64,000 nucleotides of DNA from Oerskovia paurometabola (GCF_016907365.1 NZ_JAFBBV010000001.1:1798001-1862000); one strand, 5' to 3'. Shown: positions 29,112 through 39,963, numbered from the stretch's first letter. Numbers and translations: made by a program. The notes: a model not told the origin generated them from the letters alone.

Positions 29112-29145
29112 GCGTGCCGGACCGCGTGAGAACGCACCGGCACGC
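29112..29145 (+). other. Hairpin between cdsA and rlmN
   Basis: GCGTGCCGG (29112-29120) pairs perfectly with CCGGCACGC (29137-29145) around a 16-nt loop. Possible terminator or leader element in the 156-nt gap. Confidence 0.4.
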
Positions 29146-29224
29146 TCGCACGAGCGCACCTGACGCGTCGACCCGGCGCGGTGCGCTGACCTGCTCCACC
29201 CGCTCCAACCTCTGGATCCTTCTC

Positions 29225-30361
29225 ATGTCTGTTCGCCCGTCCGTCGAATCGAAGCCGCTGCCGCTCGTCATGTCGGCACCTCGTCGCGGGAAGCCCCCGC
29301 GCCACTTCGCCGACCTCTCCCCGGAGGAGCGCACGGCCGCAGTCGTCGAGCTGGGGGAGAAGCCCTTCCGCGCCAAGCAGCTCGCGACGCACTACTACAC
29401 GCACTACACGAACGACGCCGAGGACATGACCGACCTCCCCCAGGCGACGCGGAAGCTGCTCGTGGAGAACCTCATGCCGCCGCTCCTCACCCCGGCGCGC
29501 GTCATGCAGGCCGACGGCGGGACGACCGTCAAGACGCTCTGGAAGCTCTTCGACGCGGCCAAGGTCGAGTCGGTCCTGATGCGCTACCCGAACCGGTCGA
29601 CGCTGTGCGTCTCGAGCCAGGCCGGGTGCGGCATGGCCTGCCCCTTCTGTGCGACGGGACAGCTCGGCCTGACGCGCAACCTGTCGACCGCGGAGATCGT
29701 CGAGCAGGTGCGCTCGGCCGCGAAGTCGCTCGCCGACGGCGACATCCCCGGCGGCCCGGCCCGGCTCAACAACCTGGTCTTCATGGGCATGGGCGAGCCG
29801 ATGGCCAACTACAAGGCCGTCATGGGCACGATCCGGCAGCTCGTCGCGCCCGCCCCCGAGGGCCTGGGCATGTCGGCGCGCAACATCACGGTCTCGACCG
29901 TGGGGCTGGTCCCGGCGATGAACAAGCTGTCGGCCGAGGGCATCCCGGTCACGCTCGCGCTCTCGCTCCACGCCCCCGACGACGACCTGCGCAGCGAGCT
30001 GGTCCCGATCAACACCCGGTGGTCGGTCGACGAGACCCTGGACGCCGCTCGCAACTACTTCGAGGTCACGGGCCGGCGCGTCAGCATCGAGTACGCGCTC
30101 ATCAAGGACATGAACGACCACGCGTGGCGTGCGGACCTGCTGGGCGAGAAGCTCACGGCTCGTGGCTCGGGCTGGGTGCACGTGAACCCCATCCCGCTGA
30201 ACCCGACGCCGGGCTCGATCTGGACGGCGAGCGAGCGCGAGGTGGAGGACGAGTTCGTGGCTCGCTTGCGCGGGCACGGGATTCCGACCACTATTCGTGA
30301 CACACGCGGCAGTGACATCGATGGTGCGTGCGGGCAGCTGGCAGCTGAGGAGGAAGAGTGA
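29225..30361 (+). CDS. rlmN: 23S rRNA (adenine2503-C2)/tRNA A37 methyltransferase RlmN
   Basis: 378 residues. This radical-SAM enzyme methylates A2503 of 23S rRNA and A37 of some tRNAs. The [4Fe-4S] ligands are in [15 protein letters not shown] (CxxxCxxC, about residues 137-144). Other motifs are [46 protein letters not shown] and [21 protein letters not shown]. The ATG at 29225 is the first plausible start after the intergenic hairpin. The stop overlaps the following DivI1A-repeat gene by 4 bp (GTGA). Confidence 0.96.
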   Translation: MSVRPSVESKPLPLVMSAPRRGKPPRHFADLSPEERTAAVVELGEKPFRAKQLATHYYTHYTNDAEDMTDLPQATRKLLVENLMPPLLTPARVMQADGGTTVKTLWKLFDAAKVESVLMRYPNRSTLCVSSQAGCGMACPFCATGQLGLTRNLSTAEIVEQVRSAAKSLADGDIPGGPARLNNLVFMGMGEPMANYKAVMGTIRQLVAPAPEGLGMSARNITVSTVGLVPAMNKLSAEGIPVTLALSLHAPDDDLRSELVPINTRWSVDETLDAARNYFEVTGRRVSIEYALIKDMNDHAWRADLLGEKLTARGSGWVHVNPIPLNPTPGSIWTASEREVEDEFVARLRGHGIPTTIRDTRGSDIDGACGQLAAEEEE

Positions 30362-30909
30362 GTGCGTTGTTCAGCACCGTCTCGAAGGTGCGCAACGGGT
30401 ACGACCCGGAAGAGGTTGACGAGTTCTTCGACCACGCACGTCAGGTCTACGAGGGCAAGAAGCCGGAGCGCCTGACGAGCACGGACATCCAGGTCTCGAT
30501 GTTCGACCTGGTCCGCGGCGGGTACGACACCCACGAGGTCGACGCGGCCCTCGATCGCCTGGAGGGGGCTTTCATCGCCCGTCAGCGTGCCGAGTACGTC
30601 GCGGTCAACGGCCAGCAGGCCTGGATGAACGCTCTGGCCGAGCGGGCGCGCAGCCTGTACGGCCGTCTGGGGCGTCCTGACGGCGAGCGCTTCGCGCCTG
30701 CGGCTCGCGGCGAGTGGGGCTACGACATGGACGACGTCGACGACCTGTGCGACCGTCTCGTGGCGTACTTCGACCGCCAGGAGCCCATCACGGCCGCCGA
30801 GATCCGCAACTCGACGTTCGCTCGCCGTCGCGGCAAGGACGGCTACGCCGAGGGGCCCGTGGACGCGTTCTTCGCCCGGGCCATCGAGGTGCTGCTCGGC
30901 GTCGAGTGA
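30358..30909 (+). CDS. DivI1A (DivIVA-like) tandem-repeat protein
   Basis: 183 residues built from four copies of the short DivI1A motif: [14 protein letters not shown] (near residue 14), [14 protein letters not shown] (near 58), [14 protein letters not shown] (near 121) and [14 protein letters not shown] (near 163). The single motif is the membrane-binding start of DivIVA/Wag31, which marks poles and septa in actinobacteria. The tandem-repeat family has no proven function; a link to cell-envelope growth is an inference. There is no long coiled coil as in true DivIVA. The start overlaps rlmN by 4 bp, suggesting coupled translation. Confidence 0.85.
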   Translation: MSALFSTVSKVRNGYDPEEVDEFFDHARQVYEGKKPERLTSTDIQVSMFDLVRGGYDTHEVDAALDRLEGAFIARQRAEYVAVNGQQAWMNALAERARSLYGRLGRPDGERFAPAARGEWGYDMDDVDDLCDRLVAYFDRQEPITAAEIRNSTFARRRGKDGYAEGPVDAFFARAIEVLLGVE

Positions 30910-30979
30910 CGCCCTCGGTGCGGCCTGCCCGACGACGCAGCGCGCCTCGGGCGCTCTGCGCACCTGGGAGGATGTCCCC

Positions 30980-32164
30980 ATGAGTCTGCGCAGCGTGACC
31001 CTCCTCGGGTCGACCGGATCCATCGGCACCCAGGCGATCGACGTGATCGCACGTCACCCCGACCGGTTCCGGGTGGACGCGATCTCGGCCGGTGGCGCGA
31101 ACGCCGAGCTCCTCGCCCAGCAGGCGGTCGCGCTCGGTGTGCGACGTGTCGGGGTCGCGGACCCTGCTCGGGCCGTGGAGGTCGAGGCCGCGCTGGCCGC
31201 GAGGGCCTCGCGCGCCGGCGCTCCGGCGGTCGAGGTGCTGGTCGGCCCGGACGCGGCGACCGAGCTCGCGGGGGCTGGTTCCGACGTCGTGCTCAACGGC
31301 ATCACGGGGTCGGTGGGCCTCGGCCCCACGCTCGCCGCGCTCGGCGCGGGCTCGACGCTCGCGCTGGCCAACAAGGAGTCGCTCGTCGTGGGGGGCGTGC
31401 TCGTCCAGGACGCGAGGCAGCGTCCGGACCAGATCGTCCCGGTCGACTCGGAGCACTCGGCGATCGCGCAGGCCCTGCGCTCAGGGCGCCGCGAGGAGGT
31501 ACGCCGGCTCGTGCTGACGGCGTCGGGCGGCCCGTTCCGCGGCTGGGCACGTGACGACGTCAAGGCCGTCTCCCCGCAGCAGGCGCTCGCGCACCCGACG
31601 TGGGCCATGGGGCCGGTCGTCACGATCAACTCGGCGACGCTCATGAACAAGGGCCTGGAGCTCATCGAGGCGCACCTGCTGTTCGACGTGCCGACCGACG
31701 AGATCGCCGTCGTGGTGCATCCGCAGTCCGTCGTGCACTCGATGGTCGAGTTCGTGGACGGCTCGACCATCGCGCAGGCGTCCCCGCCGGACATGCGCCT
31801 GCCGATCGCGCTCGGCCTGAGCTGGCCGGACCGCCTGGGGGAGGTCGCCGCGGGCTGCGACTGGTCGAGCGCCACGGCGTGGACGTTCGAGCCGCTCGAC
31901 GAGGCGCTCTTCCCGGCCGTCGGGCTTGCCCGGGAGGCGGCGTCGGCCTCCGCGACGCACCCTGCGGTGTACAACGCGGCCAACGAGGAGTGCGTCGCGG
32001 CGTTCCTGGAGGGCCGGATCGGCTTCCTGGACATCGTCGCGACGGTCGAGCGTGTCCTCGGAGAGCACCGGGGAACCTCGCGGGCGGCGGTCACGTTGGA
32101 CGACGTGACGGCGGCGGAGACGTGGGCCCGGGCGCGGGCCCACGAGATCCTCGCCCGCCGCTGA
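30980..32164 (+). CDS. dxr: 1-deoxy-D-xylulose 5-phosphate reductoisomerase
   Basis: 394 residues. Dxr converts DXP to MEP with NADPH, the committed step of the non-mevalonate isoprenoid route. The NADPH site is [18 protein letters not shown] at the N-terminus. Metal and substrate motifs are [65 protein letters not shown] and [18 protein letters not shown]. IspG of the same pathway is encoded two genes downstream. GGGAGG lies 9-14 nt before the ATG. Confidence 0.97.
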   Translation: MSLRSVTLLGSTGSIGTQAIDVIARHPDRFRVDAISAGGANAELLAQQAVALGVRRVGVADPARAVEVEAALAARASRAGAPAVEVLVGPDAATELAGAGSDVVLNGITGSVGLGPTLAALGAGSTLALANKESLVVGGVLVQDARQRPDQIVPVDSEHSAIAQALRSGRREEVRRLVLTASGGPFRGWARDDVKAVSPQQALAHPTWAMGPVVTINSATLMNKGLELIEAHLLFDVPTDEIAVVVHPQSVVHSMVEFVDGSTIAQASPPDMRLPIALGLSWPDRLGEVAAGCDWSSATAWTFEPLDEALFPAVGLAREAASASATHPAVYNAANEECVAAFLEGRIGFLDIVATVERVLGEHRGTSRAAVTLDDVTAAETWARARAHEILARR

Positions 32165-32238
32165 GCCCGGGGCCCTGGTGGCGTCCCTCGGGGCCTCCCA
32201 CCCCTGACGGTCCTCAGGCCGCCCGCAGGAAGCGGCGG

Positions 32239-32244
32239 TAGGTT
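32239..32244 (+). promoter_or_regulatory. -10 candidate TAGGTT for rseP
   Basis: TAGGTT in the 132-nt gap before rseP fits TAnnnT; transcription would start about 45 nt before the ATG, which has GGAG 5-8 nt upstream. No -35 box is evident. Confidence 0.3.
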
Positions 32245-32296
32245 CGGGCACTCAGCACTGGTCTTCTTCTCGCAGCACCCCTGAACGGAGCTCCTC

Positions 32297-33607
32297 ATGG
32301 CCGCGGTGATCGGCATCCTCGTCGTGCTGGTCGGCATCCTCGTGTCGATCGCCCTGCACGAGGTCGGGCACATGGTCCCGGCGAAGAAGTTCGGGGTCCG
32401 GGTGAGCCACTACTTCGTCGGCTTCGGGCCCACCCTCTGGTCGCGGACCAGGGGCGAGACCGAGTACGGGCTCAAGGCGATCCCGCTCGGTGGTTACGTG
32501 CGCCTCGTGGGCATGTACCCGCCCGCGCCTCCCGGCGCGAAGCAGTCGGACGGCTTCTTCGGCCGCATGGTGCAGGACGCCCGCGAGATGAGCGCCGAGG
32601 AGATCCTTCCCGGGCAGGAGCCGCGCGCGTTCTACAACCTCTCGGTGCCCAAGAAGGTCGTCGTGATGTTCGGTGGACCGTTCATGAACCTCGTGATCGC
32701 GTTCGTGCTCATGACCGTCGTCCTGGTCGGGATCGGTTCGCCGCAGGCGACCACGACGGTCGCGACGGTGCCTGCGTGCGTGACGCCCGCCGCGGCACCG
32801 GCGGACTACGAGTGCACGACGACCGACCCTGCGACCCCCGCCGCGGAGGCGGGGATCGAGCCGGGAGACACGGTCGTGTCGTTCGACGGCGAACCGGTCA
32901 CGTCCTGGGACTCGCTGGTCGGCAAGATCACGGGCGCGGCGGGACAGACGGTCCCGGTCGTGGTCGAGCGCGCGGGGGAGCGTGTCACGCTCGAGATCAC
33001 GCCGACCGAGGTCGACCGTCCGGTCGTCGGGGACGACGGGCAGTACGTGACGGACGACGACGGCGAGCCCGTGCTCAAGCCCGCGGGCTACGTCGGGATC
33101 GCCCCGACCCAGGAACGGGTCTCGGAGCCGCTCAGCGCGGTGCCGGAGGCCATCTGGGCGCAGGTCTCGGGGACGGCAGCGGTCATCGTCGAGCTGCCGG
33201 CCAAGCTGGTCGACGTGGTGCAGTCCACGTTCGGCGGCGAGGAGCGTGACCCTGCCTCCGTCATGGGGCCGGTGGGCGTGGGGCGGATCGCGGTCGACGT
33301 GGTGGGCGCGGACCAGGTCGACGTGGTCGACCGGGTGGCGACCATGCTGAGCCTCCTGGCTGCGCTCAACATCGCCCTCTTCGCGTTCAACCTCATCCCG
33401 CTGCCGCCTCTCGACGGCGGGCACATCGCGGGCGCGCTGTACGAGGGGGCCAAGCGGCAGGTCGCCACGGTCCGCGGCCGTCCGCGCCCCGCGCACGCGG
33501 ACGTCGCGAAGCTGGTCCCCCTGGGGCTGGCGATGTGGGTCGTCCTGCTCGGCATGGGGGTGCTGCTGATCTACGCGGACATCGTCAACCCGATCCGCAT
33601 CACCTGA
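32297..33607 (+). CDS. rseP: Site-2 intramembrane zinc metalloprotease RseP
   Basis: 436 residues. Family M50B proteases cut membrane-spanning anti-sigma factors (Rip1 in Mycobacterium). The zinc motif HEVGH is in the first helix (residues 18-22). A second membrane segment (VVVMFGGPFMNLVIAFVLMTVVLVGI) is followed by a PDZ domain (AAEAGIEPGDTVVSFDGEPVTSWDSLVGKITGA). The C-terminal helix has NLIPLPPLDGGHIAGALYEG with the Asp zinc ligand. Placement between dxr and ispG is conserved in actinobacteria. Confidence 0.95.
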   Translation: MAAVIGILVVLVGILVSIALHEVGHMVPAKKFGVRVSHYFVGFGPTLWSRTRGETEYGLKAIPLGGYVRLVGMYPPAPPGAKQSDGFFGRMVQDAREMSAEEILPGQEPRAFYNLSVPKKVVVMFGGPFMNLVIAFVLMTVVLVGIGSPQATTTVATVPACVTPAAAPADYECTTTDPATPAAEAGIEPGDTVVSFDGEPVTSWDSLVGKITGAAGQTVPVVVERAGERVTLEITPTEVDRPVVGDDGQYVTDDDGEPVLKPAGYVGIAPTQERVSEPLSAVPEAIWAQVSGTAAVIVELPAKLVDVVQSTFGGEERDPASVMGPVGVGRIAVDVVGADQVDVVDRVATMLSLLAALNIALFAFNLIPLPPLDGGHIAGALYEGAKRQVATVRGRPRPAHADVAKLVPLGLAMWVVLLGMGVLLIYADIVNPIRIT

Positions 33608-33700
33608 CCTGCGCCTGCGGTCCCGTGAAGATCTCGCGAAGAGTCGTGTGCGGAGCGGGGCGGGGAACGGCGTCGGGCGCGGCCGGGGGGTCGGACGGGG

Positions 33701-33706
33701 GATACT
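33701..33706 (+). promoter_or_regulatory. -10-like hexamer GATACT for ispG (leaderless type)
   Basis: GATACT ends 6 nt before the GTG at 33713; no Shine-Dalgarno is present between them. Confidence 0.4.
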
Positions 33707-33712
33707 AGGTGC

Positions 33713-34876
33713 GTGAGCGTACCCATCAGCCTCGGCATGCCAGCAGCACCTCCGCCGGTCCTCGCGCCGCGCCGCAAGACGCGCAAGATCAAGGTCGGCA
33801 AGGTCGACGTCGGCGGCGACGCCCCCGTGAGCGTCCAGTCGATGACCACGACCCCGACCACGGACATCAACGCGACCCTCCAGCAGATCGCCGAGCTGAC
33901 CGCGTCCGGCTGCGACATCGTGCGGGTCGCGGTGCCGAGCCAGGACGACGCGCTCGCGCTGCCGGCGATCGCGAGGAAGTCCCAGATCCCCGTCATCGCC
34001 GACATCCACTTCCAGCCGAAGTACGTGTTCGCGGCGATCGACGCGGGCTGCGCCGCGGTGCGCGTGAACCCGGGCAACATCCGCAAGTTCGACGACCAGG
34101 TCAAGGAGATCGCCCGCGCTGCCGCGGACGCGGGCACCTCGATCCGCATCGGCGTGAACGCGGGTTCGCTCGACCCCCGCCTGCTCGCGAAGTACGGCAA
34201 GGCCACGCCGGAGGCGCTCGTCGAGTCGGCGGTCTGGGAGGCGTCGCTGTTCGAGGAGCACGGCTTCCACGACTTCAAGATCTCGGTCAAGCACAACGAT
34301 CCCGTGGTCATGGTGCGGGCCTACGAGCTGCTCTCCGAGCGCGGCGACTGGCCCCTGCACCTCGGCGTGACCGAGGCGGGCCCCGCGTTCCAGGGCACCA
34401 TCAAGTCGGCCACGGCCTTCGGCGCGCTGCTGAGCAAGGGCATCGGCGACACGATCCGTGTCTCGCTCTCGGCCCCGCCGGTCGAGGAGGTCAAGGTCGG
34501 CATCCAGATCCTGCAGTCGCTCAACCTGCGACCGCGCAAGCTGGAGATCGTCTCGTGCCCGTCGTGCGGCCGTGCCCAGGTGGACGTCTACACGCTCGCC
34601 GAGAAGGTCACCGCGGGACTCGAGGGCATGGAGGTCCCGCTGCGTGTCGCGGTCATGGGCTGTGTCGTGAACGGCCCGGGTGAGGCTCGTGAGGCGGACC
34701 TCGGCGTCGCGTCGGGCAACGGCAAGGGGCAGATCTTCGTCAAGGGCGAGGTCGTCAAGACCGTGCCCGAGTCGATGATCGTCGAGACGCTCATCGAAGA
34801 GGCGATGCGGATCGCCGAGACCATGACGCCGGAGAACGACGCACAGGCCGGTCCGCCCGTCGTCACCGTCGGCTGA
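33713..34876 (+). CDS. ispG: 4-hydroxy-3-methylbut-2-enyl diphosphate synthase IspG
   Basis: 387 residues. IspG (GcpE) reduces MEcPP to HMBPP in the non-mevalonate pathway with a [4Fe-4S] cluster. The TIM-barrel part has [34 protein letters not shown] [19 protein letters not shown], and [14 protein letters not shown]. The cluster domain has [12 protein letters not shown] and [18 protein letters not shown], with Cys ligands in both. A ~20-residue Pro-rich leader precedes homology. The GTG is supported by its -10-like box. Confidence 0.96.
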   Translation: MSVPISLGMPAAPPPVLAPRRKTRKIKVGKVDVGGDAPVSVQSMTTTPTTDINATLQQIAELTASGCDIVRVAVPSQDDALALPAIARKSQIPVIADIHFQPKYVFAAIDAGCAAVRVNPGNIRKFDDQVKEIARAAADAGTSIRIGVNAGSLDPRLLAKYGKATPEALVESAVWEASLFEEHGFHDFKISVKHNDPVVMVRAYELLSERGDWPLHLGVTEAGPAFQGTIKSATAFGALLSKGIGDTIRVSLSAPPVEEVKVGIQILQSLNLRPRKLEIVSCPSCGRAQVDVYTLAEKVTAGLEGMEVPLRVAVMGCVVNGPGEAREADLGVASGNGKGQIFVKGEVVKTVPESMIVETLIEEAMRIAETMTPENDAQAGPPVVTVG

Positions 34877-34886
34877 GTCGACGGCC

Positions 34887-35840
34887 ATGGCGCGCTGGCA
34901 CCCTCCGGGGCCGTGGTCCCGGCCGCAGGCTGCCCGGGTCCTGGGCGATGCGGACGTCGCGGAGGCGCTGCGGGTGTGCGCCCTGGACCCTGTGGGGTCG
35001 GTGCTCGCGGCCTCTCGCATCGTCGAGGCAGCCCGGCTCTCGCAGAGCGGGGGTCAGGTCTGGGGCTTTCCTGTCCAGGGGCCTCTCGTGGCGATCTGCT
35101 GGGCGGGGGCCAACCTGGTGCCGGTCGTCCCGTCGGAGGGGGACCGGGCGGAGGCGCTCGACGCCTTCGCCGCGCTCGCGCGCCGGTTCGGGCGTCGTGC
35201 GTCGTCGATCGTGGGCGAGCGGTCGGCGGCCCTGGGCCTGTGGGACCGCCTGGCGGAGCACTGGCCGGCGGCCCGGGACGTCCGGGACGACCAGCCGTCC
35301 CTCATGATCGACCGGGCGCCCGACGTCGAGCCGGACCCGTCGGTCCGCCGGTCGGTGCCGGCCGAGCTGCCGCTGGTCCTGCCGGCGTGCGTGCGCATGT
35401 TCGTCGAGGAGGTCGGGTACTCGCCGGTCGCCGCGGGCGGCAACGCGTACGCGGACCGTGTGCGGGGCCTGATCACGTCGGGGCGCTCGTTCGTGCGGGT
35501 CGACGGTGGTGCGGCGGCCTCCCCGCCGCCCCCCGGGTCGGGGGCTCCGCTCGCGCACGACCCGCTGGCCGGTCTCGCGCCCGAGCGCGTCGTGGTGTTC
35601 AAGGCCGAGCTCGGGGCGGTCACGCCCGAGGTCGCGCAGGTGCAGGGCGTCTGGGTCGACCCCCGGTTCCGGGGTCGCCGCCTGTCCGAGTCGGGCATGG
35701 CCGCGGTCGTGGAGATCACGCGCCGCGAGATCGCGCCGATCGTCTCGCTCTACGTCAACGCGTACAACGAGCGTGCGCTCGCGACGTACCGGCGCGTCGG
35801 GTTCGAGCAGGTCGGGACGTTCGCGACCGTCCTGTTCTGA
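34887..35840 (+). CDS. GNAT N-acetyltransferase with N-terminal DUF4081-like domain
   Basis: 317 residues. The C-terminal half is a GNAT fold: VQGVWVDPRFRGRRLSESGMAAVVEITRR is the acetyl-CoA binding motif A (RGRRL), and SLYVNAYNERALATYRRVGFEQVGTFATVLF is motif B and the closing strands. The N-terminal ~130 residues (DADVAEALRVCALDPVGSVLAASRIVE, WGFPVQGPLVAICWAGANLVPV) resemble DUF4081, often fused to GNAT in actinobacteria. The substrate is unknown. It is 10 nt after ispG and probably in its transcript. Its stop is 3 bp from the stop of the convergent glycosylase gene. Confidence 0.85.
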   Translation: MARWHPPGPWSRPQAARVLGDADVAEALRVCALDPVGSVLAASRIVEAARLSQSGGQVWGFPVQGPLVAICWAGANLVPVVPSEGDRAEALDAFAALARRFGRRASSIVGERSAALGLWDRLAEHWPAARDVRDDQPSLMIDRAPDVEPDPSVRRSVPAELPLVLPACVRMFVEEVGYSPVAAGGNAYADRVRGLITSGRSFVRVDGGAAASPPPPGSGAPLAHDPLAGLAPERVVVFKAELGAVTPEVAQVQGVWVDPRFRGRRLSESGMAAVVEITRREIAPIVSLYVNAYNERALATYRRVGFEQVGTFATVLF

Positions 35841-35843
35841 GGC

Positions 35844-36734
35844 CTACTTCAGGAGCTTTGACATGCGCCGGTCCGCGAGGACCTGGCCACCGGTCTGGCA
35901 GGTAGCGCAGTACTGCAGGCTCCGGTCGGCGAACGAGACCTCGCGCACGACGTCCCCGCACACCGGGCAGGCCTCGCCCGTGCGCCCGTGCACGCGCATG
36001 CCGCGCCGCTTGGCGTCCTTGAGCTCGGCCGCCGGCCTGCCCGACGACGTCGCGACGGCCTCGGTGAGCACGTCCCGGACCGCGTCGTGCAGGTGGGCCA
36101 CGTCGTCGGCGTCGAGGCTGCGGGTCAGGCGGAACGGACTGGTCCGGGCGGCGTGCAGGATCTCGTCGGAGTAGGCGTTCCCGATCCCGGCGATCAGGCG
36201 CTGGTCGCGCAGCAGTCCCTTGATCTGCTGGTTGCGGGCGCCCAGCAGCTCGGCCAGCCGCTCGCGCGTGAAGTCGGGTCCCAGGGGCTCGACGCCCAGG
36301 GTGGCGATCGCGGGCACCTCGGCCGGGTCGTGGACCAGGTGGACCGCGAGCCGCTTGCGGGTGCCGGCCTCGGTGAGGTCGAACCCCGACCCGTCGTCGA
36401 AACGGATCCGCAGCGCGAGCACGGCTCGCACGCCACCGCGGCTCGACGTGGGGCGCACGGGCGTCGTCGGCGCGTCCTCGGACCAGCGCAACCACCCCGC
36501 CCGGGCGAGGTGGAAGACCAGGTGGAGCTCGTCGTCGGGCACCGTGACCGCGAGGTCGAGCCACTTGCCGTGGCGCGCTGCCCCCGTGACCGTGCCGCCC
36601 ACCAGGGCGGACAGCGGGGGAGAGAACGTCTTGAGGGCCACGATCGAGGCCAGGTCCGCCGCCACGACGACGCGACCCGTCGCGCGCTCGTCGAGGAATC
36701 GGACGAGCGCCTCGACCTCGGGCAGCTCGGGCAC
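35844..36734 (-). CDS. Fpg/Nei-family DNA glycosylase
   Basis: 296 residues on the reverse strand. These enzymes excise oxidised bases and cut the backbone with the N-terminal proline. [15 protein letters not shown] gives Pro2-Glu3. The catalytic Lys is in [13 protein letters not shown], and the helix-two-turn-helix has [23 protein letters not shown]. The C-terminal zinc finger has [11 protein letters not shown]...[10 protein letters not shown] with all four Cys. The overall pattern is closer to actinobacterial Nei2 or a divergent Fpg than to MutM, so no gene symbol is assigned. Confidence 0.9.
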   Translation of the reverse strand: MPELPEVEALVRFLDERATGRVVVAADLASIVALKTFSPPLSALVGGTVTGAARHGKWLDLAVTVPDDELHLVFHLARAGWLRWSEDAPTTPVRPTSSRGGVRAVLALRIRFDDGSGFDLTEAGTRKRLAVHLVHDPAEVPAIATLGVEPLGPDFTRERLAELLGARNQQIKGLLRDQRLIAGIGNAYSDEILHAARTSPFRLTRSLDADDVAHLHDAVRDVLTEAVATSSGRPAAELKDAKRRGMRVHGRTGEACPVCGDVVREVSFADRSLQYCATCQTGGQVLADRRMSKLLK

Positions 36735-36846
36735 GGTTCCATGGTGCCCGTTCGGGCGCCGGTACGCACCGGCGGCGTCCCGTGGGCGACGGGGTCCCGC
36801 GAGCGGGCAGGGCGCAGACCCTGCGGGGGAGCGGTGCCCGCGACGG

Positions 36847-36852
36847 TAGGAT
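36847..36852 (+). promoter_or_regulatory. -10 hexamer TAGGAT for proS (leaderless type)
   Basis: TAGGAT ends 7 nt before the ATG at 36860, which fixes that start; no ribosome binding site lies between. Confidence 0.5.
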
Positions 36853-36859
36853 CGGGCCC

Positions 36860-38713
36860 ATGTCTTCAGCCTCCAGCCGGGTGGTCGGTCCCCCCGTCAA
36901 GCCCCTCAAGATGACCTCCCTGTTCCTGCGGACGCTGCGCGAGGACCCGGTCGACGCCGAGGTCGCGAGCCACAAGCTCCTCGTGCGCGCCGGCTACATC
37001 CGTCGTGCCGCCCCCGGCATCTACACCTGGCTCCCGCTGGGTCTGCGCGTGCTCGCCAAGGTCGAGGCGATCGTCCGCGAGGAGATGGAGGACGCGGGCG
37101 GCCAGGAGGTCCACTTCCCGGCGCTGCTGCCGCGCGAGCCCTACGAGGCCACGGGCCGCTGGGACGAGTACGGGGCGAACCTGTTCCGCCTCACGGACCG
37201 CAAGGACGGCGACTACCTGCTCGCGCCCACGCACGAGGAGATGTTCACGCTCCTCGTCAAGGACATGTACTCGTCCTACAAGGAGCTGCCGCTCACGCTG
37301 TTCCAGATCCAGACGAAGTACCGCGACGAGGCACGCCCGCGCGCGGGCCTCATCCGTGGCCGCGAGTTCATCATGAAGGACGCGTACTCGTTCGACGTGA
37401 CCGAGGAGGGGCTCGAGGCCTCGTACCAGAACCAGCGTGCCGCCTACCAGCGGATCTTCACGCGCCTGGGCCTCGAGTACGTGATCGTGGCCGCGACGTC
37501 CGGGGCCATGGGCGGCTCGCGCAGCGAGGAGTTCCTCAACCCGACCGCGATCGGCGAGGACACGTTCGTGCGCTCGCCCGGCGGCTACGCGGCCAACGTC
37601 GAGGCCGTCGTCACGCCCGTGCCCGAGGCCCTACCCTTCGACGACGCGCCCGCGGCGCACGTCGAGGACACGCCGGACACCCCGACGATCGACTCGCTCG
37701 TCGCGCTCGCCAACGCGCGCTTCCCGCGCCCCGACCGCGAGTGGACGGCGGCCGACACGCTCAAGAACGTCGTGCTCGCGCTCACGCACCCGGACGGGCG
37801 CCGCGAGGTGCTCGTCGTGGGCCTGCCCGGTGACCGCGAGGTCGACCTCAAGCGCCTCGAGGCGTCGGTCGAGCCCGCCGAGGTCGAGCCCGCGGGCGAG
37901 GCCGACTTCGCCGCGCACCCCGAGCTCGTCAAGGGGTACATCGGGCCCGAGGTGCTCGGCCCGCAGGGCCCCCAGGTGACCGTGCCGGCCGAGGGCAAGA
38001 AGCCCGAGACGTCGCATTCGGCCGTGCGCTACCTCCTGGACCCGCGTGTCGTCGAGGGCACGCGCTGGATCACGGGCGCGAACCAGCACGGCAGGCACGT
38101 GTTCGACCTGGTCGCCGGGCGTGACTTCACGGCCGACGGCACGATCGAGGCCGCCGAGGTCCGTGCGGGCGACCCCGCGCCCGACGGCTCGGGCCCGCTC
38201 GAGCTCGCGCGCGGCATCGAGATCGGCCACATCTTCGCGCTGGGACGCAAGTACGCGCAGGCCCTGGGCCTGACGGTCCTCGACGAGAACGGCAAGCAGG
38301 TCGTCGTGACCATGGGCTCGTACGGGATCGGCGTGACGCGCGCGCTCGCCGCTCTGGCCGAGGCGAACCACGACGAGGCAGGCCTCGCGTGGCCCGCGCA
38401 CGTCGCCCCCATGCACGTCCAGGTGGTCGCCACGGGCAAGGACCAGGCGGTCTTCGAGGCCGCCGTGTCGCTCACGACCGAGCTCTCGGCACGCGGCGTG
38501 GAGGTCCTGTACGACGACCGCCCCAAGGTCTCGCCCGGCGTGAAGTTCAAGGACGCCGAGCTCCTGGGCGCCCCGCTCGTCGTGGTCGTGGGCCGTGGGC
38601 TCGCGGACGGCGTCGTCGAGGTGCGCCCGCGCCAGGGCGGCGAGGCCGTGCAGGTGCCGGTCGCCGACGTGGTCGACCTCGTGACCGACCAGGTCGCCGA
38701 GCTGCTCGCGTAA
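36860..38713 (+). CDS. proS: Prolyl-tRNA synthetase
   Basis: 617 residues, bacterial-type (ProS type 1) with the editing domain inserted. Class II motifs are visible: [26 protein letters not shown] (motif 1 region), [32 protein letters not shown] (motif 2) and [20 protein letters not shown] (motif 3). The insertion domain spans about residues 230-400. The C-terminal anticodon domain starts [16 protein letters not shown]. Homology starts shortly after the ATG at 36860. A 25-bp hairpin ends the gene. Confidence 0.97.
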   Translation: MSSASSRVVGPPVKPLKMTSLFLRTLREDPVDAEVASHKLLVRAGYIRRAAPGIYTWLPLGLRVLAKVEAIVREEMEDAGGQEVHFPALLPREPYEATGRWDEYGANLFRLTDRKDGDYLLAPTHEEMFTLLVKDMYSSYKELPLTLFQIQTKYRDEARPRAGLIRGREFIMKDAYSFDVTEEGLEASYQNQRAAYQRIFTRLGLEYVIVAATSGAMGGSRSEEFLNPTAIGEDTFVRSPGGYAANVEAVVTPVPEALPFDDAPAAHVEDTPDTPTIDSLVALANARFPRPDREWTAADTLKNVVLALTHPDGRREVLVVGLPGDREVDLKRLEASVEPAEVEPAGEADFAAHPELVKGYIGPEVLGPQGPQVTVPAEGKKPETSHSAVRYLLDPRVVEGTRWITGANQHGRHVFDLVAGRDFTADGTIEAAEVRAGDPAPDGSGPLELARGIEIGHIFALGRKYAQALGLTVLDENGKQVVVTMGSYGIGVTRALAALAEANHDEAGLAWPAHVAPMHVQVVATGKDQAVFEAAVSLTTELSARGVEVLYDDRPKVSPGVKFKDAELLGAPLVVVVGRGLADGVVEVRPRQGGEAVQVPVADVVDLVTDQVAELLA

Positions 38714-38724
38714 GCGCGCGGCAG

Positions 38725-38779
38725 ACGAGGCGGGCCGGGCCCGGGAGCGTTCGTCGCTCCCGGGCCCGGCCCGCCTCGT
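38725..38779. terminator. Long bidirectional hairpin terminator after proS
   Basis: A perfect 25-bp stem (38725-38749 with 38755-38779) and a 5-nt TTCGT loop, between the convergent ends of proS and the reverse-strand lipoprotein gene, so it can serve both. Confidence 0.85.
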
Positions 38780-38818
38780 GCTGTGCCGCGCGTGCCCCGG
38801 CGCTGGTGGTGCCGACCG

Positions 38819-39925
38819 TCAGCCGGCCGCGGGCGTCCGGCTCTCCTGCTCGGGCAGGCCGGGGAACGCGCTCACGGGGGCGCCCCACCCGATCGCGGCG
38901 AGGTTCGCCTCGACCAGCAGGTCGACGAGCGGAAGACGCGTCCCGGTGCCCGCCTCGCCCGTGAGCGCGGCGTACGACTGTGCGAGCGAGGTCTCAAGCT
39001 GCGCGGCGAGCTCCGGCGTCGGGACGTCGGGCGGGACCGTGTAGGCGACCCGGCGGGGGTCCTGCGGCCCGCCCGCCGTGCCCGCGGCCTGGGCCCATGC
39101 CTCGGCCCTGGCGCGGTGCAGCACCGCGCGCCCGAGCGCGGCGTCGCGCAGCTCGCCGTCGGCGAGGGCCGCCCGGAGCTCGAACGCGTACCCTGCCGCG
39201 TCCTCGGCCTCGATGATCGTGGACAGGTCGGTCGCGCTCAGGCCCGACGGCGCGGCCTCCGGGACGAGCAGGCCCGCCGGGGTGACGAGCGGGTCGGGCA
39301 GGGCGGTGCCCGTCGTCGCGGCCACCTGTCGCGCCGAGGCGTCCTGCGACGCCGCGACCGAGGCGACCAGACGCGCGAACGCACCGTCCTCGGACTGGTC
39401 GGCCGTCCCGCGCAGCGCGGTCGCCGAGGTCGCGAGGGCGTCGACGACCTCCGCGGGGGTCGCGGTCGTGGGGCCCGTCGGTGCGTCCGTCGCCCCCGAC
39501 GTCGGCGCGTCGCCGTCCTGGTCGGGCTCGGGGAGCCCCGAGTCGTAGACGCCGCCCAGCTGGGTCACGTGCTCGTCGGCGGAGGTGCTCGTGCTCGTCA
39601 GGGCGTCGAGCGCCGCCTGGTCGAGGCCCGACGACGTCGCGGCCGCCGCGTCGGCGAGGTCGCCCACGAGCAGCGCGCCCTCGACGGCGACCCGGCGCAG
39701 TGTCTCCTGGGCGTCCGGGACCGGCTCGGTCGGGGGCGGGGTCTCGAGCCGCAGGCCGCATCCGGCGACCACGAGCAGCGCGAGCGACGTGACGATCGCC
39801 ACCACACCGCGGCGCACGGACGGGCGCCCCGCGGCGCTCCGCCGCGGAAAACGTGACGAAGAGGACGCTGGGGCGGTGTCCGGGGGGCTCGAGCGGCGCG
39901 GGCGCGGAGCAGGTTCGGCAGTCAT
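38819..39925 (-). CDS. Putative lipoprotein with ferritin-like (DUF4439-type) C-terminal domain
   Basis: 368 residues on the reverse strand. A basic, Ser/Pro-rich start of ~40 residues is followed by VVAIVTSLALLVVAGCG, a lipoprotein signal with lipobox VAGC, so the mature protein should be anchored outside the membrane. The middle is Ala/Thr/Asp-rich and probably helical. The C-terminal ~140 residues (IIEAEDAAGYAFELRAALADGELRDAALGRAVLHRARAEAW) look like the helical ferritin-like domain of DUF4439, with several conserved Glu/His-like positions. Function unknown. It diverges from rimP, sharing a 114-bp promoter region. Confidence 0.7.
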   Translation of the reverse strand: MTAEPAPRPRRSSPPDTAPASSSSRFPRRSAAGRPSVRRGVVAIVTSLALLVVAGCGLRLETPPPTEPVPDAQETLRRVAVEGALLVGDLADAAAATSSGLDQAALDALTSTSTSADEHVTQLGGVYDSGLPEPDQDGDAPTSGATDAPTGPTTATPAEVVDALATSATALRGTADQSEDGAFARLVASVAASQDASARQVAATTGTALPDPLVTPAGLLVPEAAPSGLSATDLSTIIEAEDAAGYAFELRAALADGELRDAALGRAVLHRARAEAWAQAAGTAGGPQDPRRVAYTVPPDVPTPELAAQLETSLAQSYAALTGEAGTGTRLPLVDLLVEANLAAIGWGAPVSAFPGLPEQESRTPAAG

Positions 39926-39963
39926 CGAGGGTGATGATGTCACGTTCCAGCCGGGTGAGTCGT

